In this document: piece by piece, positions 43,976-53,600 of the stretch
Position numbering within the stretch: position 1 is the first letter of the stretch
How the letters are laid out: each line of letters begins with the position of its first letter
Source: Scrofimicrobium canadense
GTDB lineage: Bacteria > Actinomycetota > Actinomycetes > Actinomycetales > Actinomycetaceae
Length of the DNA stretch: 64,000 nt
Assembly (NCBI RefSeq): GCF_009696615.1
Contig: NZ_VULO01000011.1
Span: 62,001 to 126,000, forward strand
Reading direction: 5' to 3'
The notes under the pieces: model-generated
The model's database searches: none
What the model saw: the letters and a program-made list of their open reading frames with translations, nothing else
Told to the model about the DNA's origin: nothing
Program-made: the position numbers and the translations under genes

Positions 43976-44794
43976 ATGGTGAGAATCGCGAGCGTACTTG
44001 AGTACATGGAAAGCCGCTATCCAAAAGGCTCCGTGGAAGACTGGGACCGAGTGGGCTTCATTGTCGGCGATCGAACTCACGAGGTCCGCAAGATCCTATT
44101 GGCGGTAGACCCGGTCCCTGAAGTTGTCGCGGAAGCTATCGATACTGGCTGTCAACTACTCATCACTCACCATCCTCTTTATCTAAGAGGGACCTCGTAT
44201 GTCTCTTCTGACGATGCGAAAGGCCGTATGGTTCGCGATCTTATTCGTGCCGACTGCGCGTTATTTTGTGCTCACACGAATGCTGACGTGGCAGTCGGGG
44301 GAGTAGCAGACGCACTTGGATTGCTGGTGGGACTAGAAGAAATGGTGCCCCTTGTAGGCCGCGGAGAAGGAAATCTGGGCATTGGTCGGGTTGGCAAAGT
44401 GAAACGCCAGACACTGAGAGAATTTTCGACAAAAGTAGCCAGTGTGCTTCCTAAAGGTCCCACAGGCCTATACGTAGGCGGGAATCTCGATAGTGAGGTT
44501 GAGACTGTTGCTGTTTCTGGCGGCGCTGGTGACTCTCTCTTGGGCGCTGCTCGCCAAGCCGGGGCGGATGTCTTCCTTACGGCTGATCTGAGACATCACC
44601 CGGCATCAGAACACCTCATGGAAGGGCCACCGGCGCTGCTCTGTGGGTCGCATTGGGCAACCGAGTGGCCGTGGCTGCCACACCTCGCCACTGAACTCAC
44701 GCAACACTGCGGTGACGGTACTCTAGAAGTCTCAATATCAACAGTGTGCACCGAACCATGGGTAGAGCATCTACCCACGAGAGGACGTCTATGA
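43976..44794 (+). CDS. Nif3-like dinuclear metal-centre protein
   Basis: This 272-residue protein has the Nif3/YbgI motifs DWDRVGFIVGD, LLITHHPLYLRG and FCAHTNADVAVGGV, with conserved metal-binding histidines. It is often annotated GTP cyclohydrolase 1 type 2, but the activity is unsettled. It starts 16 bp after trpEG and overlaps the next gene as ATGA. In many actinobacteria it precedes the zinc-ribbon coiled-coil gene, as here. Confidence 0.93.
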   Translation: MVRIASVLEYMESRYPKGSVEDWDRVGFIVGDRTHEVRKILLAVDPVPEVVAEAIDTGCQLLITHHPLYLRGTSYVSSDDAKGRMVRDLIRADCALFCAHTNADVAVGGVADALGLLVGLEEMVPLVGRGEGNLGIGRVGKVKRQTLREFSTKVASVLPKGPTGLYVGGNLDSEVETVAVSGGAGDSLLGAARQAGADVFLTADLRHHPASEHLMEGPPALLCGSHWATEWPWLPHLATELTQHCGDGTLEVSISTVCTEPWVEHLPTRGRL

Positions 44795-45522
44795 AAGCCC
44801 TGCCCTTGGAACAATCCCACTTGCTAGAACTTCAGCAAACCGATTTGGCGATTGCGAAGGCGGCGCATGAGTACCGCGGCAACCCTCTTCATGAAGAGAT
44901 TCGGCAGCTTCAAGGTCGCGCTGAGGATCTCCGCGCTGCCACCGTGGCATTCGAAGCAGACTTGCAGGCCTGTGGACGAAAGACGCGCGGAATAGAAGAC
45001 GAAATAGAGAAAGTGCGTTCCCGGCGAGAACTTCAGCAAGATCGTTTAGAACAGGGCAAAGTGCCCATGAGGGATATGTCTGCACTGCAACATGAAATCG
45101 CGCAGATGGACGTGCGAATCTCTGACCTCGAGAATGAATTGCTAGAGGCCATGGGCGAGGGCGAAGAAATTGAGGCCAAGATACTCACCTCCCACGCGAG
45201 TGCTGAGGCCATTACCGCCGATCTAGAAGCGGCACAGGCAGCGCTTGCACAGTTTGGTACGGAAATTCAGGCGCGCGTTGACGAACTCAGGGCCAGGAGG
45301 GATCAACTCATAGAGTTGATCCCTGAGCCGGTGGTCAAGGAATATCAGCGCCTGCAAAGTCGGTTGGGTGTCAGCGTAGTGATCGAGGTGAAGGACGGCC
45401 GCCCGCTATCTTCACCTGTGGACTTTTCCTTAGCTGAGCTTGCCGAAATTGCAGCCACCCCGAAAGACCACATTTATCTCTCTGACGACTATGAATACAT
45501 GGTTGTCAGAACCGAGTCCTAA
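44791..45522 (+). CDS. coiled-coil protein of the C4-type zinc-ribbon family, zinc ribbon lost
   Basis: This 243-residue protein has a long coiled coil (about 5-180, [17 protein letters not shown] to [16 protein letters not shown]) of the CT398/DUF164 type that normally ends in a CxxC-CxxC ribbon. Here the C-terminal 60 residues have no cysteine; the only one lies in the coil (QACGRK). The start overlaps the nif3 stop (ATGA) with GAGAGGACG before it, so the N-terminus is sound. The function is unknown. The 3' end overlaps the xylB end by four bases. Confidence 0.85.
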   Translation: MKALPLEQSHLLELQQTDLAIAKAAHEYRGNPLHEEIRQLQGRAEDLRAATVAFEADLQACGRKTRGIEDEIEKVRSRRELQQDRLEQGKVPMRDMSALQHEIAQMDVRISDLENELLEAMGEGEEIEAKILTSHASAEAITADLEAAQAALAQFGTEIQARVDELRARRDQLIELIPEPVVKEYQRLQSRLGVSVVIEVKDGRPLSSPVDFSLAELAEIAATPKDHIYLSDDYEYMVVRTES

Positions 45523-46865
45523 CGGGCCGATTCAAGGACCTTAGCTGCCTGGGCCGCTGCCCCGAGTGCCACGTATTCTCCGGGGTGGGGGACGTTGACA
45601 GGTGCTCCCAGGAATTCTGGGGCAAGTTCTTGTACCGCTGTGGACTTTGCGCCTCCTCCTACAATGTGGACGAGGCGTACTGGTCCGGTGAGATCCGTTA
45701 CAGCATCCAAGGCACCCCTCATCAGTGTCAGTAATCCTTCAATACCAGCTCTTGCTAGATGTGCCTGATCCGAATTAGCTAAAGTCATGCCTGACAGAGT
45801 CGCGGTAGCGTCTGGCAGATTAGGGGTACGCTCTCCCTCGAAATAGGGCACCAGGGTCAGGCCTGCCGCATCTGGAACACTCAAGGCAAGCGCATCACAT
45901 TCTGTATAGTCAAAGCCTCCAAGACTGCAGATCGCATCGATAATTCGTGATGCATTGAGGGTGCAGGCCAATGGCAACCAATTTCCACTGGCATCGGCGA
46001 ATCCGGTGACAAGTCCACTGGGGTCTTCGGTGCTGTGTGGACTCACAACGGCTGCCACCCCCGAAGTCCCTAATGAGACCATCGCTTCACCTGGAGTGAG
46101 TCCAATTCCCAAAGCTGCTCCGGCATTATCGCCGCAACCGGGACCGATCCGGATATGACTCCATCCTCTATCGGGGTCCCCGTGACCGGCACTCTCCCAA
46201 GGTCCTAGAATGCTTGGCAAGGTGATATTGTCCAGTTCCTGGGGCGTTCGGCGCAATGCCAAGCCAAGAAGCTGTGGCAAATATTCGGAGGTTAGTCTGC
46301 TCATATACCCCGTTCCGGATGCATCAGATCGGTCCGTTACCAAAGCACCAAGCGACTTGGCTCCCTGAATCTTCCAGGTAAGCCAGTCGTGAGGAAGACA
46401 TATTGCGCGTATTCTCGCCGCGTTTTCTGGCTCATGATCGGCCAGCCAACGAAGCTTAGTGACAGTGAGCGAGGCGACTGGGACAGATCCGGTGAGATTG
46501 GCCCAGCGTTCCTTGCCGAGTTGGGTATCTCCATCACCTAGCTCGGCTATAAGCTCTTCGGCAGCTTCCGCACTGCGGGTGTCATTCCAGAGCAATGCCG
46601 GTCGGATAACTTCGCCATTTTCATCCAGGCATACCATGCCATGTTGTTGACCAGCGACGGAGAGTGCAGATACATCGGCGAGACCGCCCGCAGCCTCTAC
46701 AGCCTCCAGGAACGCATCCCACCAATGAGAAGGATCGATTTCAGTACCATCAGGGTGGGAAGCGCGACCTTGCCGAATTATTTCGCCCGTGCTGGCATCG
46801 GTAATGACGACCTTGCAAGACTGTGTCGACGTATCTACGCCAGCAACATATCGAGTTTCACTCAC
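45519..46865 (-). CDS. xylB: xylulokinase
   Basis: This FGGY-family kinase of 448 residues phosphorylates xylulose for entry into the pentose phosphate pathway. Motifs are [43 protein letters not shown] with SLGTSGV, and VGGGAKS. The GTG at 46865 follows TGAGGA, and an upstream ATG at 46892 is less likely. It lies downstream of xylA, separated by a 20-bp perfect hairpin. Confidence 0.96.
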   Translation of the reverse strand: MSETRYVAGVDTSTQSCKVVITDASTGEIIRQGRASHPDGTEIDPSHWWDAFLEAVEAAGGLADVSALSVAGQQHGMVCLDENGEVIRPALLWNDTRSAEAAEELIAELGDGDTQLGKERWANLTGSVPVASLTVTKLRWLADHEPENAARIRAICLPHDWLTWKIQGAKSLGALVTDRSDASGTGYMSRLTSEYLPQLLGLALRRTPQELDNITLPSILGPWESAGHGDPDRGWSHIRIGPGCGDNAGAALGIGLTPGEAMVSLGTSGVAAVVSPHSTEDPSGLVTGFADASGNWLPLACTLNASRIIDAICSLGGFDYTECDALALSVPDAAGLTLVPYFEGERTPNLPDATATLSGMTLANSDQAHLARAGIEGLLTLMRGALDAVTDLTGPVRLVHIVGGGAKSTAVQELAPEFLGAPVNVPHPGEYVALGAAAQAAKVLESAR

Positions 46866-46903
46866 GTTTTTCCTCACATCGTTGGGATTCATTAATAGTG
46901 CGG

Positions 46904-46955
46904 AGTGCTGGGGTTTTACAGATTACAAAGAGTGTATCTGTAAAACCCCAGCACT
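46904..46955. repeat. 20-bp perfect inverted repeat between xylA and xylB
   Basis: AGTGCTGGGGTTTTACAGAT (46904-46923) and its exact complement (46936-46955) enclose a 12-nt loop. It ends 18 bp after the xylA stop. There is no T-run, so it may protect the xylA mRNA end or cause partial termination that lowers xylB expression. Confidence 0.8.
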
Positions 46956-46973
46956 TATGCAAGGAGGGGACTC

Positions 46974-48155
46974 CTAGCCGATGAGGTGACGCATAGCCTG
47001 CTGGTAGAGCTCTACGAAGTGGTATTCTCTCTCACCGGCAGTCTTGGCATCGAATTCTTCAAAGGCAGTCTGGTCGCTGAGGAATTCCTCTAGGCTTTCA
47101 CTTTCGGCGATTGTGGGGATGCTCGATTCTGGGATCGAGGCGAGTTCCATAAGCTCTTGGGTTCGCGGATCAGCGCGGAAGGCCTGGGCCTTTTCCTTAA
47201 GCATTAAGTACATTTCCATATTTGCAGCTGCAGACTCCCACACGCCTTCCATGCCTTCGGTGCGGCTGGGCTTGTAGTCGAAGTGGCGTGGGCCGTCATA
47301 GGTGGGGCCGCCCCCGGGGAAACCATTTTCAATGAGGTCAACAGTGAAGAATGCGGATGCTAGATCGCCGTGGCCAAAGACCTTGTCCTGGTCATACTTC
47401 AGGCCGGACTGGCCGTTGAGGTCAATGTGGAAGAGCTTTCCAGCATTGAGAGCCTGGGCAATGCCGTGCGTGTAGTTGAGATTAGCCATCTGCTCATGCC
47501 CCACTTCTGGGTTGAGTCCTACGATGTCCCCATTGTCGAGTTCAGCGATGAGGGCTAGTGCGTGTCCAACAGTGGGGAGGAAGATGTCTCCGCGCGGTTC
47601 GTTGGGTTTAGGCTCTAGTCCAATAGTCAGGTCGTAACCGCGTTCCTTGATGTATGCGGCGACGGTGTCTAGACCTTCCTTGTATCGGTTAAGCGAGGCG
47701 TTGAGATCCTTAGAGGAATCGTATTCGGCGCCTTCGCGTCCCCCCCACATGACGAAGACTGATGCGCCAAGTTCTGCGGCAAGATCAACATTGCGCAAAA
47801 TTTTGCGAAGGCCAAAGCGGCGGATGGAACGATCGTTGTTGGTGAGGCCGCCATCTTTGAAAATGGGGTGGGTAAATGTGTTGGTGGTGACCATTTCAAT
47901 CACCAATCCATTGTCATCGGCTACTTCTTTGACCTTCATGACGCGACGCAGACGTTCTTCATCGGAGGCGTCAAAGTCATATACATCATTATCGTGGAAG
48001 GTTATTCCCCACGCGCCTAGTTCTGCGAGCTTTTTTGTATATTCCCATGGCTCAAGGCTGGGCCGTGTCCCTGTTCCAAATGGGTCAACTGCATTCCATC
48101 CCACAGTCCATAAACCGAAGGAAAATTTGTCACTAGGTTCTGGCTTGCGCACCAT
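46974..48155 (-). CDS. xylA: xylose isomerase
   Basis: This 393-residue TIM-barrel enzyme converts xylose to xylulose. Signatures are [22 protein letters not shown] with catalytic His, [11 protein letters not shown] and [13 protein letters not shown] with metal-binding Glu, then [15 protein letters not shown]. The ATG at 48155 follows GAGGAGCG. A start at 48185 is rejected because it would include that site and the operator region. Confidence 0.97.
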   Translation of the reverse strand: MVRKPEPSDKFSFGLWTVGWNAVDPFGTGTRPSLEPWEYTKKLAELGAWGITFHDNDVYDFDASDEERLRRVMKVKEVADDNGLVIEMVTTNTFTHPIFKDGGLTNNDRSIRRFGLRKILRNVDLAAELGASVFVMWGGREGAEYDSSKDLNASLNRYKEGLDTVAAYIKERGYDLTIGLEPKPNEPRGDIFLPTVGHALALIAELDNGDIVGLNPEVGHEQMANLNYTHGIAQALNAGKLFHIDLNGQSGLKYDQDKVFGHGDLASAFFTVDLIENGFPGGGPTYDGPRHFDYKPSRTEGMEGVWESAAANMEMYLMLKEKAQAFRADPRTQELMELASIPESSIPTIAESESLEEFLSDQTAFEEFDAKTAGEREYHFVELYQQAMRHLIG

Positions 48156-48186
48156 CTTTTGACGCTCCTCTGCATCACACATCATA

Positions 48187-48229
48187 TTGTTGTGTTACAA
48201 AACTAAATGATGTGAGGGGGTGCTGTCAA
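48187..48229 (-). promoter_or_regulatory. xylA promoter with overlapping XylR-type operator
   Basis: On the minus strand, TTGACA (48229-48224) and TTAGTT (48206-48201) are 17 bp apart. The -10 lies in TTAGTTTTGTAACACAACAA (48206-48187), which has TTGT-AAC-ACAA symmetry and a half resembling the TTAGTTTGTT arm of known ROK-family XylR operators. Repression by the adjacent XylR is therefore likely. Confidence 0.6.
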
Positions 48230-48245
48230 GCAGATCTAGGAATCG

Positions 48246-49475
48246 CTAAAGAGAATCTATGAGCATCGTAGGCGACTGCAGCAGCGAAGACAGTCCCCTT
48301 AGGGCCCCGCCCCGAGATGCTGGAAAATCAATGTTTGCCGCCGGATGAATACCGATATCTCGCGCCGATCGAGCCAGAGTGCGCATATTCAGTTGCTCTG
48401 TAATGGGGGGCAAAAGCCATGGGACGATAGGAGCTAGAGCTGTCCCCAGCACCGCATCTTCTATGTCTAGAAGGTTGACCGTATTCGCGATCGCAATCCC
48501 CAGCGCCCAACCAGCTCGTTCAACAGCTTCGAGTGCATCAGGATTCTCTTCCTCCAGCAGTGTTTTTAGCTGCTCTGGCGATGTTCCTAAAGGAAGCTTA
48601 GCTCTGCTGAGTATTTCCCGTTGGCCAGCATATTTCTCAAGGCATCCACGCGCACCACAATGACACTGGGGACCACGTGGATCGATAGTCGTGTGGCCAA
48701 TTTCTCCGGCCCATCCATGAGCTCCCTGCATTGCCTCGCCAGAATTGAGGATAGCTCCACCAATGCCAATATCACCGGAAATATAGAAGAAAGTGCCTGG
48801 CCTTTGCATGTCGGTTCCCAACTGGGCGTGGGCGCTGACTGCTTGCAGCTTGGCATCATTATCAGCCGAGAGGGGGATACCTGCGACAACATCGTTAAGC
48901 TCAGTATTGAGATTGACGTCATCCCAACAGAGATTTGGTGCGTAAGCGACAGTGTTACTTGCCGCGTTTACCACGCCTGGAACAGCAACGTGGATGCTCA
49001 TAACTCGTTGTTCTTCATCTTCACTCAAGCGAGTGAGCATCACCGCTAATTCGCGCTTGAGGATTTCTAATGGCAGCGCTGGAGTAAATTCGTCGGGGGA
49101 AATAGTGACGGCGAATGAATCTACAGTCGATCCCGTCAGATCGAGTGCGCAACCCGCAACACGGTCTACGTTCACCTCTGTGCCGACCGAGACAATTGTC
49201 CCCGATGCCGGGTAAAGCGGTGTGCCAGGTCGGCCAGGTCTGCCGTCGTCAAGGAGTTCTGCTTCGGCCAAAATGCGTAGAGAAATCAGTTCGGAGACCA
49301 AGCGAGAAACAGTGGCTCGCGTGAGCCCGGTTCGAACCGCTATATCGGCTCGTGTGAGACCGCCTCCTACGGAGAATACTTCATTCGCTACCAGAGCTAG
49401 ATTTGAATGCCTGATTGAACTGGTTGAGGCAGCCGTGCGTCCCTCGCTTCCGAAAGCGCCACTAATAGACGGCAT
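48246..49475 (-). CDS. xylR: ROK-family transcriptional repressor, XylR-like
   Basis: This 409-residue protein has an N-terminal winged helix (SNLALVANEVFSVGGGLTRADIAVRTGLTRATVSRLV) and a ROK sugar-kinase-like domain with ISGDIGIGGAIL, GWAGEIGHTTID and the cysteine zinc motif CHCGARGCLEKY. The adjacent xylA and its operator suggest control by xylose. TTG at 49481 is an alternative start. It is encoded downstream of rnpB and upstream of xylA on the same strand. Confidence 0.92.
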   Translation of the reverse strand: MPSISGAFGSEGRTAASTSSIRHSNLALVANEVFSVGGGLTRADIAVRTGLTRATVSRLVSELISLRILAEAELLDDGRPGRPGTPLYPASGTIVSVGTEVNVDRVAGCALDLTGSTVDSFAVTISPDEFTPALPLEILKRELAVMLTRLSEDEEQRVMSIHVAVPGVVNAASNTVAYAPNLCWDDVNLNTELNDVVAGIPLSADNDAKLQAVSAHAQLGTDMQRPGTFFYISGDIGIGGAILNSGEAMQGAHGWAGEIGHTTIDPRGPQCHCGARGCLEKYAGQREILSRAKLPLGTSPEQLKTLLEEENPDALEAVERAGWALGIAIANTVNLLDIEDAVLGTALAPIVPWLLPPITEQLNMRTLARSARDIGIHPAANIDFPASRGGALRGLSSLLQSPTMLIDSL

Positions 49476-49509
49476 GGACAATCCCGCTCCTCAGTTCGTC
49501 GTTCATAGG

Positions 49510-49873
<364 letters not shown>

Positions 49874-49901
49874 GAGAAAACTCTATCACCTCTCACCTCG
49901 C

Positions 49902-49962
49902 GGTGAGTGCGTACTTTTGACGGGTTTCACCCGTGAAATTCTGTCAAAAACACGCACTCACC
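49902..49962. repeat. palindromic intergenic repeat, copy 1
   Basis: GGTGAGTGCGT (49902-49912) and TTTTGAC (49915-49921) pair exactly with GTCAAAA (49943-49949) and ACGCACTCACC (49952-49962), with a 2-nt internal loop. The inner part is TTTCACCCGTGAAA. Related to copy 2 at 50997. Confidence 0.7.
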
Positions 49963-50068
49963 ATTGAGGGACGGAGGAAGTGATTTCCACAAACAAAAAT
50001 CTGGCGGTTTTCCCCCGTTTCCCGGAGCCTGTGTTGGGACTGTTTGGCAAATACTTCATTGTGTGCCC

Positions 50069-51187
50069 ATGAGGGGAGACCTGCCAAAGAAATTCGGCCA
50101 AGCATGCGCCGTCAAGAAAGCACGTAAACTCGGCGTAAGTAACAAGCGCCTACGAAGGACTGACCTGCTGAGGCCACATGCAGGAGTCCGGGCGGTGGAA
50201 GAAGCCTCACAAGAGGCTAAGCTCAAGGCACTCCTTGACGCATTGCCTCAGGGGGTATGTTTCGCGGGGCTCACTGCTGCCGCAATCTATGGATTGCCGC
50301 TACCGCAAGGGACAAAGCTTGATCAGGTCCTTGACCAAGAGCCAATCGTTGCGGTTTCTGCAGGAAAAGCCGCAATTCAGCGCAAAGAGATCAGGTGCAT
50401 GAGGTTGCAGTTTGGTCTCGGGGACATAGTTCATTGGCGTGGCATGCCGGTGACATCCCCGGTGCGTACGTGGCATGACATCTCCCGAGAGCTTGATGGT
50501 CCAATGCTCCTGGCGGTCACAGACGTACTCTTGCGCCGGCGCATTTCGCGAGAGGAACTGAATCAATGGAATGATCGACATCAGGGCAGCCGTGGCTCTT
50601 TGCTGCGAAGACGAACCGTAGTTTGGGCTGATCCAGGTGCAGAGTCACCCATGGAATCAATGCTGAGATGGCATCTGCTTGCTGGGGGTTTACCAAGGCC
50701 AGAGTGCAATACCACAATACTGATACCGGACCACAGCCCGATTCGTGTCGACTTGCTCTACAGGGAAGCGGGACTCGTGGTTGAATACCAAGGTGCGTAT
50801 CACTTCCGCGATATCCGCCAAGCACAACGTGACGAACACCGCAGAAGGATATTGGAAAAGGCCGGGTTTCAGGTAATAGCGGTAGTTAGTCAAGATTTGC
50901 GGGCTATAGAAGGCGTCGTTGCCCATGTAGCTCAGAGCATCGATCAGCGGGCTGGATACCGACTTCACGGTGTTCTCTATCGCCTAAAGCATGAGGGCGA
51001 GTGCTTGGTTTTGACAGTTTTCACAGGCGAACAACGGTCAAAACCAAACACACACCGCCAACGTAAAGATCAGTGCGAGGCGTCCTCGGCTGCTGCAGCT
51101 GCTGCACCCACGATTCCTGCAGTGTTGAAGAGTTTTGCAGGCACAATAGGAGTTCTTAGGGAAAGCAGTGGTAGGAACATTTCGTGA
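50069..51187 (+). CDS. AbiEi-like winged-helix plus DUF559 nuclease-domain protein
   Basis: The N-terminal half has the AbiEi-antitoxin-like pattern ([20 protein letters not shown], then [15 protein letters not shown]). The C-terminal half resembles DUF559/Vsr-type PD-(D/E)XK nucleases ([18 protein letters not shown] with Asp and Glu, then [20 protein letters not shown]). Such solitary proteins are numerous in actinobacteria and are thought to serve defence or DNA processing, without proof. The start at 50069 is a choice; the frame is open from 49964. The last 45 or so residues are read from the palindromic repeat and the antisense of ppgK, so the natural stop has probably been lost. Confidence 0.6.
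   Translation: MRGDLPKKFGQACAVKKARKLGVSNKRLRRTDLLRPHAGVRAVEEASQEAKLKALLDALPQGVCFAGLTAAAIYGLPLPQGTKLDQVLDQEPIVAVSAGKAAIQRKEIRCMRLQFGLGDIVHWRGMPVTSPVRTWHDISRELDGPMLLAVTDVLLRRRISREELNQWNDRHQGSRGSLLRRRTVVWADPGAESPMESMLRWHLLAGGLPRPECNTTILIPDHSPIRVDLLYREAGLVVEYQGAYHFRDIRQAQRDEHRRRILEKAGFQVIAVVSQDLRAIEGVVAHVAQSIDQRAGYRLHGVLYRLKHEGECLVLTVFTGEQRSKPNTHRQRKDQCEASSAAAAAAPTIPAVLKSFAGTIGVLRESSGRNIS
50997..51058. repeat. palindromic intergenic repeat, copy 2
   Basis: TTGGTTTTGAC (51005-51015) pairs exactly with GTCAAAACCAA (51037-51047), and the outer GGCG/CGCC arms pair imperfectly. The inner TTTCACAGGCGAA matches copy 1 (TTTCACCCGTGAA) in most positions. It follows the ppgK stop and may also end that transcript. 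Confidence 0.65.
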
Positions 51188-51825
51188 TTCTTAGAAACAC
51201 CGCCTCCAACGACCAAAAGATCAGGAGAGAAGAGCATTTCTACCGTGGAATAGTATTTTTGAAGCCGTTTAGCCCATTTTTTCCAGCCAAGATCTTGTTT
51301 GACGCGTTGATGTGCTGAGGCGCGACTTTCCGCATCATGCCCGTCGATCTCTAAATGTCCAAGCTCAGTATTGGGAACCAGAATGCCACGGTAGACCAGA
51401 GCAGATCCGATTCCAGTGCCCAAAGTAGTGACGATAACTACACCGTCATTGCCTTTTGCTGCTCCAAAAGCGACTTCCGCAAGACCAGCCGCATCGGCAT
51501 CATTGAGAATAAGGGTTGTACGGCCAAGAGTCTCCTCGAAGAAGTCACGGACAGCAAGGCCTTCCCAGGCCTGGTCCAGATTGGCAATAAAAGGAACGAT
51601 GCCTCTGTGGATTGGCGCGGGGACGGTGATACCTACCGGCACATCTTCACCCACATTGAGTTGCCTCAGCACTTCGGCACATACGTCTGCCACTGCCGCT
51701 GGAGTCGAGGGAGATGGGGTATCGATACGAACGCGCTCGCCGATAAACTCGCCAGTGTTGAGGTCAACGACCGCGCCTTTTACACCGCTACCGCCAATAT
51801 CAATGCCACACGCCACTTGTGTCAT
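51070..51825 (-). CDS. ppgK: polyphosphate glucokinase
   Basis: This 251-residue ROK-family enzyme phosphorylates glucose with polyphosphate or ATP, giving glucose 6-phosphate for the pentose phosphate genes. It has [50 protein letters not shown] and [11 protein letters not shown]. The ATG at 51825 follows AGGAGTACCC. The antisense strand is covered by 118 bp of the DUF559 frame. Confidence 0.95.
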   Translation of the reverse strand: MTQVACGIDIGGSGVKGAVVDLNTGEFIGERVRIDTPSPSTPAAVADVCAEVLRQLNVGEDVPVGITVPAPIHRGIVPFIANLDQAWEGLAVRDFFEETLGRTTLILNDADAAGLAEVAFGAAKGNDGVVIVTTLGTGIGSALVYRGILVPNTELGHLEIDGHDAESRASAHQRVKQDLGWKKWAKRLQKYYSTVEMLFSPDLLVVGGGVSKNHEMFLPLLSLRTPIVPAKLFNTAGIVGAAAAAAEDASH

Positions 51826-51841
51826 GGGTACTCCTAGGTAT

Positions 51842-52717
51842 CTATGGAAGGGTAAGAATCTGAGCTCCATCATCGGTCACAACGACCGTGTGTTCAAACT
51901 GGGCTGTGCGTCCGCGGTCGGCTGTGACGACGGTCCACCCGTCATCCCACTGTTCCCATTCTATAGTACCCATAGTGAGCATCGGTTCGACAGTAAACAC
52001 CATGCCGACTTCCATCACCTGAGAATATCCCGGTGCAGCATCGTAGTGCGGGATGATAAGTCCCGAGTGAAAGGCCTCGCCGACACCGTGTCCCGTGTAA
52101 TCTTCGATAACTCCGTAGTCGAAACGCTTGGCATATGCGCTAATAACCTTGCCAATAACATTGATTTCTCGTCCGGGTTTGATCGCCTTGATACCTCTTA
52201 GCATTGCCTTTTCTGTGCGTTCAACCAGTAGCCGGGACTCTTCGTCCACCTCGCCAACAAGATACATGGCGCAGGTATCTCCATGTACTCCGTTCTTGTA
52301 GGCAGTGACGTCGATATTGACTATGTCACCTTCTTCAAGAGGACGATCGTCTGGAATTCCGTGGCAGATTACTTCGTTGATTGACGTACACACTGATTTC
52401 CTAAAGCCCATATAGCCAAGGCATGAAGGATATGCTCCCTGAGAGGTGATGTATTCGTGCGCAATTGCATCGAGTTCATCTGTAGTTACACCAGGGGCGA
52501 CAGCCTCACCAGCTAGCGCCAGTGCATCTGCTGCAATCTTGCCAGCGGTGCGAATCCGTTCGACTACTTCAGGGGACTTGACGTCCGAGGCGGTCACCAC
52601 CTCAGGTCCGTCGTGGAACATGTATTCAGGACGTTCAATGTTCGACGGCACATGCCGCGTCTTTGAGATACGCCCCGGTCGTAGCGTTCCCAGTGGAGCT
52701 CGGGATGCCTTATTCAT
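51842..52717 (-). CDS. map: methionine aminopeptidase, type I
   Basis: This enzyme of about 291 residues removes the initiator methionine from proteins. The pita-bread fold has the metal ligands in [22 protein letters not shown] (two Asp), [11 protein letters not shown] (His) and FTVEPML (Glu), with a last Glu in [10 protein letters not shown]. The ATG at 52717 follows AGGGAGAATC and overlaps the panB stop by 8 bp. A start at 52816 is rejected because it would run deep into panB. Confidence 0.96.
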   Translation of the reverse strand: MNKASRAPLGTLRPGRISKTRHVPSNIERPEYMFHDGPEVVTASDVKSPEVVERIRTAGKIAADALALAGEAVAPGVTTDELDAIAHEYITSQGAYPSCLGYMGFRKSVCTSINEVICHGIPDDRPLEEGDIVNIDVTAYKNGVHGDTCAMYLVGEVDEESRLLVERTEKAMLRGIKAIKPGREINVIGKVISAYAKRFDYGVIEDYTGHGVGEAFHSGLIIPHYDAAPGYSQVMEVGMVFTVEPMLTMGTIEWEQWDDGWTVVTADRGRTAQFEHTVVVTDDGAQILTLP

Positions 52718-53519
52718 GATTCTCCCTAGTGTGTTCGGCTGACGGGAAACTGTCGCTGACCACTGCGTTGACGTAATCACTTGCTGCCTCGCGTAAAGCA
52801 GTGCCGACCTCGCCAAATCTGCGCGCGAAGCGGGGACTCCAATCCGTCATACCTGCCATATCTGACCACACTAGGACTTGGCCATCACAATCGGGTCCCG
52901 CACCGATGCCGATCGTTGGAATACTGAGCTTGCGTGTCACCTCAGCGGCAAGTTTTCCTGGAACCATTTCCAAGACAATCCCAAAGGCACCGGCTTTTTC
53001 TACAGCTATAGCATCTTCTATAAGGCGCTGGGCTGCATTTCCTCTTCCTTGTAAACGGGGACCGCCCAAGGCGTGTTCGGCTTGGGGAGTGTAGCCAATA
53101 TGACCCATGACAGGAATACCGTTGGCTACTAACCCAGCAATGATCGAGGCTCTGCTGACACCACCTTCTAACTTGATAGCGTGAGCTCCTGCTTTCATGA
53201 GTGCTACCGACGAATCGAAGGCGGCTTCGACTCCACTTTCGTAGGTGCCGAAAGGAAGATCAGCAATAATCAGCGGTCGACTTACCGAACGAGATACCGC
53301 GCCTGTAGCGCGGACCATATCGTCTAGAGAGACCGGAATCGTGGAGTCAAAACCTAGTACTACGTTGCCTAGAGAATCGCCCACCAGCAGTGTGTCGACT
53401 CCTGCAGACTCAAAAATCGGTGCAACCAATGCGTCGTAAGCGGTAAGCATGGTGATTTTCTCGCCGCTATCTTTTGCTTGCTGTAGATGGTGCACCCGTA
53501 CCCGGGATGTCTTTGCCAT
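52710..53519 (-). CDS. panB: ketopantoate hydroxymethyltransferase
   Basis: This 269-residue TIM-barrel enzyme makes ketopantoate for coenzyme A synthesis. Signatures are ITMLTAYDALVAPIFESAGVD, LLVGDSLGNVVLG, DLPFGTY, KLEGG and GHIGYTPQ, then IGIGAGPDCDGQVLV. It overlaps map by 8 bp and is divergent from pheS. No panC or panD is in the window. Confidence 0.97.
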   Translation of the reverse strand: MAKTSRVRVHHLQQAKDSGEKITMLTAYDALVAPIFESAGVDTLLVGDSLGNVVLGFDSTIPVSLDDMVRATGAVSRSVSRPLIIADLPFGTYESGVEAAFDSSVALMKAGAHAIKLEGGVSRASIIAGLVANGIPVMGHIGYTPQAEHALGGPRLQGRGNAAQRLIEDAIAVEKAGAFGIVLEMVPGKLAAEVTRKLSIPTIGIGAGPDCDGQVLVWSDMAGMTDWSPRFARRFGEVGTALREAASDYVNAVVSDSFPSAEHTRENHE

Positions 53520-53600
53520 GCCCCTATTCTATGCCCCTCTGAACGTAGTTCCGGCTTGCGCCTCGAAGATACTAAGGTTGTATGCGGAAATGGAGGAGTA

